DNA of 64,000 nt from Azoarcus indigens (GCF_004361735.1 NZ_SNVV01000018.1:40277-104276); one strand, 5' to 3'; counted from the first letter of the stretch, positions 35,479 to 44,096 are shown. Numbers and translations are program-made. The notes: generated by a model from the sequence alone, not told the origin.

Positions 35479-36116
35479 ACGGCCCCGATCCGCTGACCCC
35501 TCACCCCATGCCCGGCTTCCCGCAGGTGTGCTACATCCGCAACACCGTCGCCAGCCCCAACATTCTCATCGGCGACTACACCTATTACGACGACCCCGAA
35601 GACGCCGAGCACTTCGAGCGCAACGTGCTCTACCACTACCCCTTCATCGGCGACAAGCTGGTGATAGGCCGCTTCTGCGCCCTGGCGCGCGGGGTGCGCT
35701 TCATCATGAACGGCGCCAACCACAAGATGTCCGGCTTCTCCACCTACCCCTTCCAGATCTTCGGCCAGGGCTGGGAGAAGGTGATGCCGGACGCCCGCGA
35801 ACTACCCTACAAAGGCGACACCGTGATCGGCAACGATGTCTGGATAGGCTATGGCGCCATGATCCTGCCCGGGGTGAAGGTGGGCAACGGCGCCATCATC
35901 GCCGCCGGCTCGGTCGTCAGCCGCAATGTCGCGGCCTACACCGTGGTGGCCGGCAACCCGGCGCAGCCGGTGAAGCAGCGCTTCCCGGCCGACATCGTCG
36001 CCGCGCTGGAGGAGATCGCCTGGTGGAACTGGCCGGTGCAGAAGATCAGCCGCCACCTGGCAGAGATCGTTGGCGGCGACATCGAGGCGCTGCGGCGCTG
36101 CGCCGCGGCGGACTGA
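35475..36116 (+). CDS. Vat/CatB-like xenobiotic acetyltransferase (hexapeptide-repeat family)
   Basis: The 213-residue protein follows the streptogramin A acetyltransferase (Vat) pattern closely: NILIGDYTYYDDP, NVLYHYPFIGDKLVIGRFCALARGVRFIMNGANHKMSGFSTYPF (with the catalytic His in NGANH), GDTVIGNDVWIGYGAMILPGVKVGNGAIIAAGSVV and GNPAQPVKQRF. These enzymes are trimers with a left-handed beta-helix that acetylate a hydroxyl of their substrate. Vat proteins give resistance to virginiamycin-type drugs, but chromosomal homologues often have other or unknown substrates, so the function is not settled. Confidence 0.85.
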   Translation: MNGPDPLTPHPMPGFPQVCYIRNTVASPNILIGDYTYYDDPEDAEHFERNVLYHYPFIGDKLVIGRFCALARGVRFIMNGANHKMSGFSTYPFQIFGQGWEKVMPDARELPYKGDTVIGNDVWIGYGAMILPGVKVGNGAIIAAGSVVSRNVAAYTVVAGNPAQPVKQRFPADIVAALEEIAWWNWPVQKISRHLAEIVGGDIEALRRCAAAD

Positions 36117-36120
36117 ACCC

Positions 36121-37341
36121 TCAGGCGGCCGCGGTGGCCGCTGCCGCCGCGCCGTAGGCGAGCACGCTGCGTGGCGACAGGCGCCAGGTCATCGGCAGCA
36201 TCACCAGCATCATGCCGGCCATCGCCATCCAGGCCGGCTCGAAGCCGCCCAGCGCATCCCGCAGGCCGCCGGCGAGGAAGGGCATGCAGCCGGCGATGAG
36301 GTAGCCCACGCCCTGCACGAAGCCCACCAGCACCCCGGCTTCACGCGGGCTTCCGGCGTGGTCCAGCGTTGCCACCAGCGTCAGTGGAAACAAGCCGCCG
36401 ATGCCGAAGCCCAGCAGCACCATCGCCGGAATCGCCAGCGCCAACGGGGCCAGCACCACGCAGGCCAGGCCCGCCAGGCTGGCGGCGATCACCGCCACCA
36501 GCAGCAGCCTGCGGTCGTGCCAGCGCGCCACCGCCCAGGAAGCCGCCAGGCCCACCGCCACCTCGCAGGCGGTGAGGCCGGCCAGCAGCAGCCCGGCCTG
36601 CTGCGCGCTCCAGCCCAGCTGCTGGTAGTAGGGCACGTACCAGGCCAGGATCAGGGTGTAGGCGCTGGTGCCGATGCCGAAGTACAGCGCCAGCGTCCAT
36701 GCCCGTAGCCGGCGCGCCACCGCCACCCCGCCGCTGGCCGTCGGGGCGACAGCTACCGCCGGCAGGGCCGGAGCGCAGCGCCGCCACAGCAGCAGCGCCG
36801 GCAACACCGGCAGCGCCCACAGCGCCATCGTCGCCTGCCAGCCCAGGCCGGCGGAGAGCAGCGGCGCCAGCGCGGCGGTGAGCGCCGCGCCGGCCATGAT
36901 GGCAGTCACGTACAAGCTCATCAGCCGCCCGGCCGCGGCCGGCGCGCCCGCCTTCATCACCCCCGGCAGCAGCACCTGCACCAGCGCGATGCCGATGCCA
37001 ACCGCCAGCGCCGACAGCAGCAGCCCGGCCGGCTCCGCCCACACGCCGCGCAGCGCGCTGGCCAGCAGGATCAGCACCAGGCCGATGCTCATGCCGCGCC
37101 GCATGCCCAGGCGCAGCACCCAGGCGCTGCCCAGCGCCAGCGCGCCCATCGCCATCACCGGCAGGGTGGTGAGCAGGCCGGCGGCCTGGTAGGACATGCC
37201 GGTGGCCGCGCGCAGCGACTCCAGCAGCGGGCCGACGGTGGCCAGCGGCGGCCGCAGGTTGAGGCCCACCGCCACCACCACCGCCAGCAGGAACAGCGGC
37301 GACAGCGGCGCCGGCGGGAGCTTCAACGCCGGTCCGCTCAC
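36121..37341 (-). CDS. CynX/NimT-family MFS transporter
   Basis: The 406-residue membrane protein has 12 predicted helices and the CynX/NimT hallmarks (VVAVGLNLRPPLATVGPLLESLRAATGMSYQAAGLLTTLPV near the N terminus and GFGIGGLFPLTLVATLDHAG after helix 9). Members export or import small compounds such as cyanate or nitroimidazoles; the cargo here is unknown. The start overlaps the stop of the upstream MarR gene, so transporter and regulator form an operon, and drug or toxin efflux is the likely role. It converges with the Vat-like gene, with 4 bases between stops. Confidence 0.88.
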   Translation of the reverse strand: MSGPALKLPPAPLSPLFLLAVVVAVGLNLRPPLATVGPLLESLRAATGMSYQAAGLLTTLPVMAMGALALGSAWVLRLGMRRGMSIGLVLILLASALRGVWAEPAGLLLSALAVGIGIALVQVLLPGVMKAGAPAAAGRLMSLYVTAIMAGAALTAALAPLLSAGLGWQATMALWALPVLPALLLWRRCAPALPAVAVAPTASGGVAVARRLRAWTLALYFGIGTSAYTLILAWYVPYYQQLGWSAQQAGLLLAGLTACEVAVGLAASWAVARWHDRRLLLVAVIAASLAGLACVVLAPLALAIPAMVLLGFGIGGLFPLTLVATLDHAGSPREAGVLVGFVQGVGYLIAGCMPFLAGGLRDALGGFEPAWMAMAGMMLVMLPMTWRLSPRSVLAYGAAAAATAAA

Positions 37342-37865
37342 AGCACACCTCCGTCGCCATCCGGGTGCAGCAGCATGGTCTTGAGCAGGCCGGCGAGCTG
37401 GGCGCGGCCGGCGGTGTCCAGCGGCGCGAGAAAGGACTCCATCACGTCCAGATAGTCGCCCAGCGCGCCCAGCAATGCCGCCTGCCCGGCCGCGGTCAGC
37501 ACCACCACCACGCTGCGGCGATCATCCGGGTTGGCCTCGCGGCGGACGAAACCGGCCGCCTCCAGCCGGTCCAGCCGGTGCGTCATTGCCGCGGAAGAGA
37601 GCAGGATGGCCTGCACCAGCTGCTGCGGCGTCAACGCGCAAGGCGGGCCAGCGCGGTAGAGCGTGGCCAGCAGGTCGAACTCGCCCTCCTGCAGGCCGTG
37701 ATCGCGGAAGCGCCGCGCCATCTCCTTCTCCACCCGCTTGCCCAGGCGGAACAGCCGGCTCATCACCGCCATCGGCGATACATCCACCGCCGGCGCCGCC
37801 GCCGCCCACTGGGCCAGCACCTTGTCCACCTGGTCGGGCATCTGCCCTGGCAAAGAATTTTCCAT
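37338..37865 (-). CDS. MarR-family transcriptional regulator
   Basis: The 175-residue protein has the MarR winged HTH (LQEGEFDLLATLYRAGPPCALTPQQLVQAILLSSAAMTHRLDRLEAAGFVRREANPDDRRSVVVVLTAAG), with the conserved D-D-R-R wing. It heads a two-gene operon with the MFS transporter and overlaps it by four bases. A perfect palindrome sits directly upstream at 37874-37887 and is the probable autoregulatory operator. It is likely a ligand-released repressor of the transporter. Confidence 0.9.
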   Translation of the reverse strand: MENSLPGQMPDQVDKVLAQWAAAAPAVDVSPMAVMSRLFRLGKRVEKEMARRFRDHGLQEGEFDLLATLYRAGPPCALTPQQLVQAILLSSAAMTHRLDRLEAAGFVRREANPDDRRSVVVVLTAAGQAALLGALGDYLDVMESFLAPLDTAGRAQLAGLLKTMLLHPDGDGGVL

Positions 37866-37873
37866 GACAAGAA

Positions 37874-37887
37874 TTTCGATATCGAAA
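37874..37887. promoter_or_regulatory. Palindromic operator for the MarR regulator
   Basis: TTTCGATATCGAAA is a perfect 14-base palindrome 9 bases upstream of the marR start and about 85 bases from the divergent GST gene. Size and symmetry fit a MarR dimer site. It stands in an AT-rich stretch that probably includes the promoter. Confidence 0.7.
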
Positions 37888-37972
37888 CATCTAGACTAAA
37901 CGAAATCTCCTGCCCGTCGCAACGGCTTGCCACCTGGCTTGCTACCCTTGGCCACCGGACCTAAAAGTAATC

Positions 37973-38692
37973 ATGCAAATCGAAAACGGAAAAACCGCCA
38001 TGGCGCAAGCACGCTTCGTCCTGCATCACGCCCCGCGCTCCCGCGCCTTCCGCGCCTTGTGGCTGCTGGAGGAAGCGGGCGCGGCCTATTCCCTGGTGCA
38101 TCATGACCTCTCCAGGGGCACCCAGAAGGCGCCTGCCTTCCTGGCGCTGAACCCGGTCGGCAAGCTGCCGGTGCTGGTGGACCACGGCCCGACCGGCGAC
38201 TGGTCCGCCGTGGTGTGCGAGAGCGCCGCCATCTGTGCCTATGTGGCGGACATGCTGCCGGCGGCCCGGCTGGCGCCCGCGCTGGACTCGCCGCTGCGCG
38301 GCGCCTACGCCACCTGGCTGGCCTATGTGCCCGGGGCGCTGGAGCCGGCGATGGCCGATCTGATGTTCCCCCGGCAGAGCGAACCGCCACCGCTGGCCCT
38401 GGGCTGGCCGCGCTACGACGCCGCACTGCGGCGGGTGGAAGACGCGCTGAGCCAGGGCCCCTATCTGCTGGGCCAGGATTTTTCCGCCGCCGACATCCTC
38501 ACCGGCTCTCTGCTGCAGTGGCTGCAGGCCTGGCGCAGGCTGCCGGAGAGCGCGGTGTTCGAGCGCTATCTCGCAGCCCTGGCCGGGCGCGAGGGCCTGC
38601 GCCGCGCCCAGGCAGTGGAAGCGCAGCTGCTGCAGGCCCGCTCGGACGGCGACGGCAACAACGCCGGGCACTCCACCGCCACGGCCGCCTGA
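37973..38692 (+). CDS. Glutathione S-transferase family protein
   Basis: The product of 239 residues (or 230 if translation starts at the ATG at 38000) has an N-terminal thioredoxin-like domain (LHHAPRSRAFRALWLLEEAGAAYSLVHHDL, ALNPVGKLPVLVD, ESAAICAYVAD) and a helical C-terminal domain (GPYLLGQDFSAADILTGSLLQWL). It should conjugate glutathione to electrophiles in the cytoplasm. It is divergent from the MarR-CynX operon and may share its operator, which would fit a xenobiotic response (inference). Confidence 0.88.
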   Translation: MQIENGKTAMAQARFVLHHAPRSRAFRALWLLEEAGAAYSLVHHDLSRGTQKAPAFLALNPVGKLPVLVDHGPTGDWSAVVCESAAICAYVADMLPAARLAPALDSPLRGAYATWLAYVPGALEPAMADLMFPRQSEPPPLALGWPRYDAALRRVEDALSQGPYLLGQDFSAADILTGSLLQWLQAWRRLPESAVFERYLAALAGREGLRRAQAVEAQLLQARSDGDGNNAGHSTATAA

Positions 38693-38693
38693 G

Positions 38694-39262
38694 CGCCTCG
38701 CCCGCCTGCACGCACTGCGCAGCCTGGATACCCCCGGCGGAACATCGCTTCGACGCCCTCACCCCCGTGACCGCAGCAGCAGCCCACGTGCCGATCGCGC
38801 TCGTCAGCCTGGTGGACGAGAACCGCCAGCGGCTCAAGTCGGCCTGCGGGCCGAGCGTGACCGAAACGCCCCGCGAGGTGTCCTTCTACGGCCACGCCAT
38901 CCTCAATGACAAAGCGCTGGTGGTGGAGGATGCCGACGCCCCCCCTGCGCTGGTGGAGCGGCTGAACCAGCAAGGTCTGCGCACCCCATCGCCGACTTCG
39001 ACACCGGCCATTCAGCCTCTCCGACCTGCGCCGCTTCACCGCCGACATGGTCGGCAAGCCGGATGCGCTGGCGCTGGTGGCGGGCGTCATCAGCTCGTCC
39101 ACTCGCTGGATCTGCGGGTGGTCGCCTAGGGCGTGGAAACCGAAGCGCAGCAGGCGCGTCTCATCGAACTCGGCTGCGAGGAAATGCAGAGCTTCCCGTT
39201 TTCCTGCCCGGCGCCAGCCGCCGGCACGGCCGAACGCATCGGCGCCGCAGACACTTTCACCG
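38694..39262 (+). pseudogene. Decayed GAF-EAL signalling gene
   Basis: Pieces in different frames line up with a GAF-EAL type c-di-GMP protein. Residues like LHALRSLDTP begin at 38706. A frame change is followed by HRFDALTPVTAAAAHVPIAL VSLVDENRQRLKS and ETPREVSFYGHAILNDKALVVEDA (GAF). A further frame change and a jump lead to RRFTADMVGKPDALALVAGV, then HSLDLRVVA, a stop, and GVETEAQQARLIELGCEEMQ, which is the end of an EAL domain. The central EAL catalytic part is missing. At least two frameshifts, one stop and one large deletion make it a pseudogene. Confidence 0.75.
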
Positions 39263-39305
39263 CGCCGCCGTTACCATGGCATGCCTCCAATCACACCACG
39301 CTTCC

Positions 39306-39962
39306 ATGACCCTGAACGTAGACCTCGTATCCGATTTCGTCTGTCCCTGGTGCTACATCGGCAAAGCCCGCCTCAACCAAGCCATTGCCGACCTGCAGCA
39401 GAAGCAGCCCGGCCTGGAGGTACGCCTCAACTGGCTGCCCTTCTTCCTCAACCCGGACACCCCGGCCGCAGGCGAGCCCTACCGCGCCTACCTGGAGAAG
39501 AAATTCGGCGGTCCGCGCGAAGTGGATGCGCTGCATGACAAGGTGGCAGCCGCCGGCGCGCCGGACGGAGTGAATTTCGCCTTCGACCGCATCGCCGTGC
39601 GCCCCTACACCCTCAAGGCCCATCGCCTCACCTATCGCGCCCAGGCCCGCGGCGATACGCCGGAGCGCGTCCACAGCCTGACCGACGCCCTGTTCCGCGC
39701 CCACTTCGAGGAAGGCCGCAACATCGGCGACACCGAGACCCTGGCCGACATCGCCGCCGCCTGTGGCGACCGCCGCGAAGCCGTCGTCGCCTACCTGAAC
39801 GGCAGCGAAGGCACGGATGCGGTGAAGCGCATGGCCGAACAGGTGCGCAAGCTTGGCGTGACCAGCGTGCCCTTCTACATCGTGGATCGCCAATTCACCC
39901 TCTCCGGCGCCCAGTCCGCCGCAGTGCTGGGCGCTGGTCTGCTGCAGGCCCTGTCGAGCTGA
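39306..39962 (+). CDS. DsbA-family (FrnE-like) oxidoreductase
   Basis: The 218-residue protein has the thioredoxin-fold active site FVCPWCYIGK near residue 12 and the cis-Pro loop VTSVPFYIVDRQFTLSGAQ near residue 190. A helical insertion between them is typical of the FrnE/2-hydroxychromene-2-carboxylate isomerase branch. No signal peptide is present, so it acts in the cytoplasm on disulfides or glutathione conjugates. The substrate is unknown. An in-frame ATG at 39276 is possible but adds residues outside the fold. Confidence 0.85.
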   Translation: MTLNVDLVSDFVCPWCYIGKARLNQAIADLQQKQPGLEVRLNWLPFFLNPDTPAAGEPYRAYLEKKFGGPREVDALHDKVAAAGAPDGVNFAFDRIAVRPYTLKAHRLTYRAQARGDTPERVHSLTDALFRAHFEEGRNIGDTETLADIAAACGDRREAVVAYLNGSEGTDAVKRMAEQVRKLGVTSVPFYIVDRQFTLSGAQSAAVLGAGLLQALSS

Positions 39963-40106
39963 AACGGGGGGCGGCCTGAGCTGGTAGGGGCTTGAATCGA
40001 CCAGGTAGGTGGATCGGAGAGCCCGCGCCGCCGGATCAACGCCGGAATCAAGCCGGAGGTCGCTGCGGTACTCCAGCCCAGCAGCGGCCCCGGGGCGGGA
40101 AAAAGC

Positions 40107-41078
40107 TCAGCGACCGTTGCTGAACAGCGCCTTCAGCTTGGGCGCGTTCTGCGGCGCGGCCTGCTCGATACCCTTCCAGCCGGCATCGTAGGCCTTGGCG
40201 CGGAAGATGGCCGCCTGCTCGCCGGGCAGGTTGATGGTCTGGATGCCGGCCTTGGCCTGGCGGGCCTTCTCTTCCTCGGCCACCTTCAGGTCGTTCGCGT
40301 TCTGCGACTCGGCCCAGGCAACCTGTTTCTCGAGGAAGGCGCGCTGCGCGGCATCCAGCTTCTTCCAGGTGTTCTGGTTCATGAACAGGCTGACTTCCAC
40401 GTTGTAGAAACCCGGCTCCACGCGGAACTTGGTCTTTTCCTGCCAGCCCAGGTCGAACACACCGATGGAGGGCCAGCCGTAGCCGTCCACCACGCCGCGC
40501 TCAAGCGCGGTGTAGACCTCGCCCGGCGGCACCTGCAGCGGGGTGGCGCCCACTGCCTGGAAGAAGGAGCGGTACACCGGCACGCTGCGCAGCTTCAGGC
40601 CGGAGAGATCCGAAGAGCTGACCGGTTTGTTGGAATAAACGTGGTACTGCAGGCCGTCGGAAACGCGGCCCAGCCACACCATGTTGGCCTTCTGGCGGTG
40701 GATCTCATCCAGCAGCGCATAGCCGCCGTTGGCGCGCAGCTCGGCCATGCTCTTCTCGGCCAGCGTCATGGCCAGCGCTTCCGGCACCATGTTGGCGTGG
40801 AACACGCCGGTGCTGTTGGCGATATCGACCACGCCAGCGCGCAGGGCGTTACCGACTTCGAACGGCGGCATGGATTCCGGGCCGCCGATGACCTGGATCT
40901 TCATGATGCCCTTGCCTTCGGTGTTCACCTTCTCGACGAAGGCCTTGAAGCGCTGGTTGAAGAAGGTGTCCTGGCCGAAGGCGGTGACCGCCTTCAGGGT
41001 GATCTCGGCAGCCTGCGCACCGCAGGCGAACAGGGCGAACAGGGCGCCGGCTGCGATCTTGGCGGTTTTAGGGGTCAT
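40107..41078 (-). CDS. TRAP transporter substrate-binding protein (DctP family)
   Basis: The 323-residue protein begins with a signal peptide (IAAGALFALFACGAQAAE) and follows the DctP pattern: GGPESMPPFEVGNALRAGVVDIANSTGVFHANMVPEA, LKLRSVPVYRSFFQAVGATPLQVPPGEVYTALERGVVDGYGWPSIGVFDLGWQE. The Arg in KLRS is the usual carboxylate ligand, so the substrate is an organic acid, but which one is open. It is the third gene of a dctQ-dctM-dctP operon, 57 bases after dctM. Confidence 0.92.
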   Translation of the reverse strand: MTPKTAKIAAGALFALFACGAQAAEITLKAVTAFGQDTFFNQRFKAFVEKVNTEGKGIMKIQVIGGPESMPPFEVGNALRAGVVDIANSTGVFHANMVPEALAMTLAEKSMAELRANGGYALLDEIHRQKANMVWLGRVSDGLQYHVYSNKPVSSSDLSGLKLRSVPVYRSFFQAVGATPLQVPPGEVYTALERGVVDGYGWPSIGVFDLGWQEKTKFRVEPGFYNVEVSLFMNQNTWKKLDAAQRAFLEKQVAWAESQNANDLKVAEEEKARQAKAGIQTINLPGEQAAIFRAKAYDAGWKGIEQAAPQNAPKLKALFSNGR

Positions 41079-41135
41079 TGCTGTTCTCTCCTTGGTACTT
41101 GGTAGTAAGACGGATTGCGGGTGTGGGCTTGGCGC

Positions 41136-42452
41136 TCAATTCATCATCCGCGGCAAGCCAATGGCCAGCCAGGGAACGGCGATGACCAGGCCCAGCACTG
41201 CGACTTCCATGATGATGAAAGGCATGGCTGCCCCGTAGATCTGCTGCAGGCGGATGGAAGGCGGCGCCACCGACTGCATCACCATCAGCAGCAAGCCGAA
41301 GGGCGGCGTCAGCAGGCCCAGTTCCATCGCCACCAGCATCATCACACCCAGCCAGACGGGGTCGATGCCGGCAGCGTGGGCCAGCGGCATGAAGAAGGGC
41401 AGCGTGATCATCATCATGCTGATCTGGTCGATGACGCAGCCCAGCACCAGCAGGATGGCCAGCATGCCCAGCACCAGCATCAACGGCGACAGCTGCAGCT
41501 CGTTGATCAGCGACAGCAGGCCGCTGGTGGCGCCGGAGAAGCTCAGCAGCTGGGCGAAGGTGGTGGAAGCCACCAGCACGAACAGGATCACCACAGAAAC
41601 CTGGGCGGTTTCCATCAGCGACTTGTACAGCGCCTGCCAGGTCAGGGCACGGTAGAACACGGTGGCAATCACCGAGGCCACCGCGCCGATGGCGGCAGAT
41701 TCGGTGGGCGACGCCCAGCCGGCCAGCATGCTGCCCACCACCGCGACGAAGATGGCGAACAGCGGCACCACGTCGCGCATGAAAGGCTTCCAGCGCTCCC
41801 AGCCCTCGGCCTTGGTGGCACTCTCGTCGGCCGGCGCCAGTTCCGGGTTGATATGGCAGCGGATGATGACGTAGCCGAGGAAGCACAGCGCCATCAACAG
41901 GCCGGGCAGGATGCCGCCGATCAGCAGCTCGGCGATGGAAATGCCCGCCAGGCTGCCCAGCATCACCGCCAGCGCGGAGGGCGGGATCAGCATGGCAATG
42001 CCGCCGACCGCCATGATCGGGCCCATCGCCATCGTCGGGTGGTAACCGCGCTTGAGCATCTGCGGCAGCATCACCCCGCCCATCATCGCGGTGTTGGCGA
42101 TGGTGGAGCCCGACAGCGTGGCGAAGGTGGTGCCGCCCAGCACCGCCACCACCGACAGGCGGCCGGGCAGCTTGTTGATCAGGCGCTCGATGGCCTCGAT
42201 GGCGCGGAAGGCCAGGCCGGTGTGGAACAGCACCTCGCCCATCAGCACGAAGAGCGGGATCGGCGTCAGAGAGAAACTGGTGATGGAGCCCACCGAGTTG
42301 CGCACCAACTGGCCCAGGCCGGCCTCGCCGCCGAGGAACAGCCAGGCGCCGACCAGATTGACGCCGAGGAAGGTGAAAGCGACCGGGATGCCGATGGCCA
42401 TGAAGGCGAACATCAGCCCCAGCATCAGCAGGAGGGCGGAATACCATTCCAT
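41136..42452 (-). CDS. TRAP transporter large permease (DctM family)
   Basis: The 438-residue protein has about 12 membrane segments and the DctM patterns MAIGIPVAFTFLGVNLVGAW, VAVLGGTTFATLSGSTIANTAMMGGVMLPQMLKRGY, AMGPIMAVGGIAMLIPPSALAVM and LGMLAILLVLGCVIDQISMMMITLPFFMP. It couples Na+ entry to uptake of the ligand delivered by DctP. The start at 42452 matches the family N-terminus. Its ATG lies 1 base after the dctQ stop. Confidence 0.93.
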   Translation of the reverse strand: MEWYSALLLMLGLMFAFMAIGIPVAFTFLGVNLVGAWLFLGGEAGLGQLVRNSVGSITSFSLTPIPLFVLMGEVLFHTGLAFRAIEAIERLINKLPGRLSVVAVLGGTTFATLSGSTIANTAMMGGVMLPQMLKRGYHPTMAMGPIMAVGGIAMLIPPSALAVMLGSLAGISIAELLIGGILPGLLMALCFLGYVIIRCHINPELAPADESATKAEGWERWKPFMRDVVPLFAIFVAVVGSMLAGWASPTESAAIGAVASVIATVFYRALTWQALYKSLMETAQVSVVILFVLVASTTFAQLLSFSGATSGLLSLINELQLSPLMLVLGMLAILLVLGCVIDQISMMMITLPFFMPLAHAAGIDPVWLGVMMLVAMELGLLTPPFGLLLMVMQSVAPPSIRLQQIYGAAMPFIIMEVAVLGLVIAVPWLAIGLPRMMN

Positions 42453-42453
42453 G

Positions 42454-42987
42454 TCAGTTACGCTCCGGGGCACGCAGGCCGCGCTGGAAGCGGCGGGCAA
42501 ACTCGATGGCCAGCAGCGTGCAGGAGAGTCCCATCGGCACGTTCAGCCACCACTCGGGGAAGATCAGCACCTTGAACACCATGCTGCCCTGGGCCGCCGC
42601 GTCCTGCGCCACCACCACGGACTGCCACGCCAGCACCGCGCAGACGGCGAAGCCGAAAGCATCGGTGATCAGCTCGAGCCCACGCGCCACTGGCGCGGAG
42701 ACGCCGCGCACGACGATGTCCACCCGGATGTGATCATTCAGATAGAGCAGCCAGGGCGCTGCCAGGAAGGTGGCGACCATCAGCATGTACTCGGTCATCT
42801 CCACGCCCCAGCTGATGTTGCCCATGCCGACGTTGCGCATGAAAACATCCACGCAGACGAGCACGGCCATGGCGGCGAACAGCATGGCACCGGCAACACC
42901 GCAGAGAATCATCAGGAAGTGGTACATCCCCCCGGACGGGGCTCCGGACGGCGCAGGCCCCTCGGCCGCAGCGCTTTGCAACGCCAT
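42454..42987 (-). CDS. TRAP transporter small permease (DctQ family)
   Basis: This protein of 177 residues has four membrane helices and the DctQ-type motifs VCVDVFMRNVGMGNISWGVEMTEYMLMVATFLAAPWLLYLNDHIRVDIVV and IFPEWWLNVPMGLSCTLLAIEF. It pairs with DctM in the membrane. It is the first gene of the operon, and AGAGAGG precedes the ATG. The promoter must lie in the 455-base gap upstream. Confidence 0.92.
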   Translation of the reverse strand: MALQSAAAEGPAPSGAPSGGMYHFLMILCGVAGAMLFAAMAVLVCVDVFMRNVGMGNISWGVEMTEYMLMVATFLAAPWLLYLNDHIRVDIVVRGVSAPVARGLELITDAFGFAVCAVLAWQSVVVAQDAAAQGSMVFKVLIFPEWWLNVPMGLSCTLLAIEFARRFQRGLRAPERN

Positions 42988-43442
42988 GGTTAACCTCTCT
43001 ATTGTGCTGGCTGTTCGTGATAGTTATGGTTTGTTCATGCCTAAACATATCAGGGCTAAAATTTAGTGTCCATGCGTTTTTTCGAGCCCCTGGAACGCCG
43101 GAAACGAGCCCTATTGCAGGGCACCAAGCAGGTGCGGGAAAGTGGTCCACCACCGGTATATACGGCCGGCGTATCCCGAACAGGAACGCCGCTTTCCAGG
43201 CGACCGGGACAAGCCCGCAGCACGCCTGAGCCTTGATTTGGGGCACGCAGGCACCAATTCGGCTCGCGGCAACCGCCGCTCGGGTATTCCCTGCTCCTGC
43301 GCCCGGTGCCAGGCCGGGCAGAAGTTGTGCAAAGCACAACGAAAGTCGCAGACGGCAAAACGCAGCCGCCATGGGGAAACGCGTCCTCCGCGGCCGGTTT
43401 CCTTTCTCCCCGGGTGCGCCGCGGCGAGCGCGGGCGGGCCAG
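42988..43442. promoter_or_regulatory. Non-coding region upstream of the TRAP operon
   Basis: The first 90 bases (42988-43080) are AT-rich and include the TRAP promoter on the minus strand. At 43324-43340 is a perfect GTTGTGC-AAA-GCACAAC inverted repeat, which could be an operator or a terminator of the minus-strand gene that ends at 43443. Overlapping frames in this gap show no family resemblance, so I call no gene. Confidence 0.4.
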
Positions 43443-43829
43443 CTAGTCCGCGGGCCGCGCCGGGCTCACCACTGCGTGCGCCTTCAAGGTTTCCAGTTCG
43501 ACCACCCGCAATGCCGCCGAGTGGGTAGCCTCCAGCACCACCGGCGGCGCCACCCCGGCGGCCAGCGCCTCCTTCCAGCGCAGCACGCACAGGCACCAGC
43601 GGTCTCCGGGTTTCAAGCCGGCGAAACGGAACTCCGGCCGTGGCGTGGAGAGGTCATTGCCGACCGAGCGGGAGAAAGCGAGGAATTCCGCCGTCGCCCG
43701 GATGCATACCAAGTGACGGCCGAGGTCATCCACCCCGGTCTCACAGCAGCCGGTGCGGTAAAAGCCGGTCAGCGGTGCATAGCTGCAGGCAAGCAGCGGA
43801 CCACCGAGAACATTGCGCGAGCTCGTCAT
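43443..43829 (-). CDS. DUF2237 family protein
   Basis: The 128-residue protein matches DUF2237 over its whole length: NVLGGPLLACSYAPLTGFYRTGCCETG, HLVCIRATAEFLAFSRSVGNDLSTPRPEFRFAGLKPGDRWCLCVLRWKEAL and APPVVLEATHSAALRVVELETLKAHAV. Several conserved Cys residues (CC near 27, C near 42, CLC near 80) suggest metal binding, but no function is established for the family to my knowledge. The start at 43829 begins at the domain; the longer ORF is not supported. Confidence 0.85.
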   Translation of the reverse strand: MTSSRNVLGGPLLACSYAPLTGFYRTGCCETGVDDLGRHLVCIRATAEFLAFSRSVGNDLSTPRPEFRFAGLKPGDRWCLCVLRWKEALAAGVAPPVVLEATHSAALRVVELETLKAHAVVSPARPAD

Positions 43830-44096
43830 CGCCTTTCCATGGTGTGTTGTGTATTGCGCCCGCGCGGGATGCGCAAGGCCGTGCGCGTCTCCGACAGGCG
43901 GCAACACCGGAGGTTCGGCTCCCCGCGGCCTTCCCCCGGCCGGCGCGGAGCATGACGCTGCCGCACCTTCACGCAATTTCAATATGTTGTGCCAAAAACA
44001 TCTGAACAGCCGTCATTCATAACGGAACGGTGGCATTGGCGCTGAATTCATTTTTGTCGATAATGCCAATTCAAGCAAATTCAGCCGGATGGCGCC
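43830..44096. promoter_or_regulatory. Divergent promoter region with interleaved inverted repeats
   Basis: The 44030-44090 part is unusually AT-rich and holds two interleaved inverted repeats: ATTGGC (44035-44040) with GCCAAT (44065-44070), and GCTGAATT (44041-44048) with AATTCAGC (44078-44085). They lie directly before the HTH-receiver gene and may be its binding sites. Confidence 0.4.

Noticed and set aside
43032..43047. TGT-N10-ACA near the TRAP operon promoter, like a NifA site
   Set aside because: No -24/-12 element follows it towards dctQ, and the motif is short enough to occur by chance in an AT-rich stretch.
42988..43442. Possible regulator gene upstream of the TRAP operon
   Set aside because: Open frames of 100-210 codons overlap on both strands but lack HTH or other family motifs; treated as non-coding.
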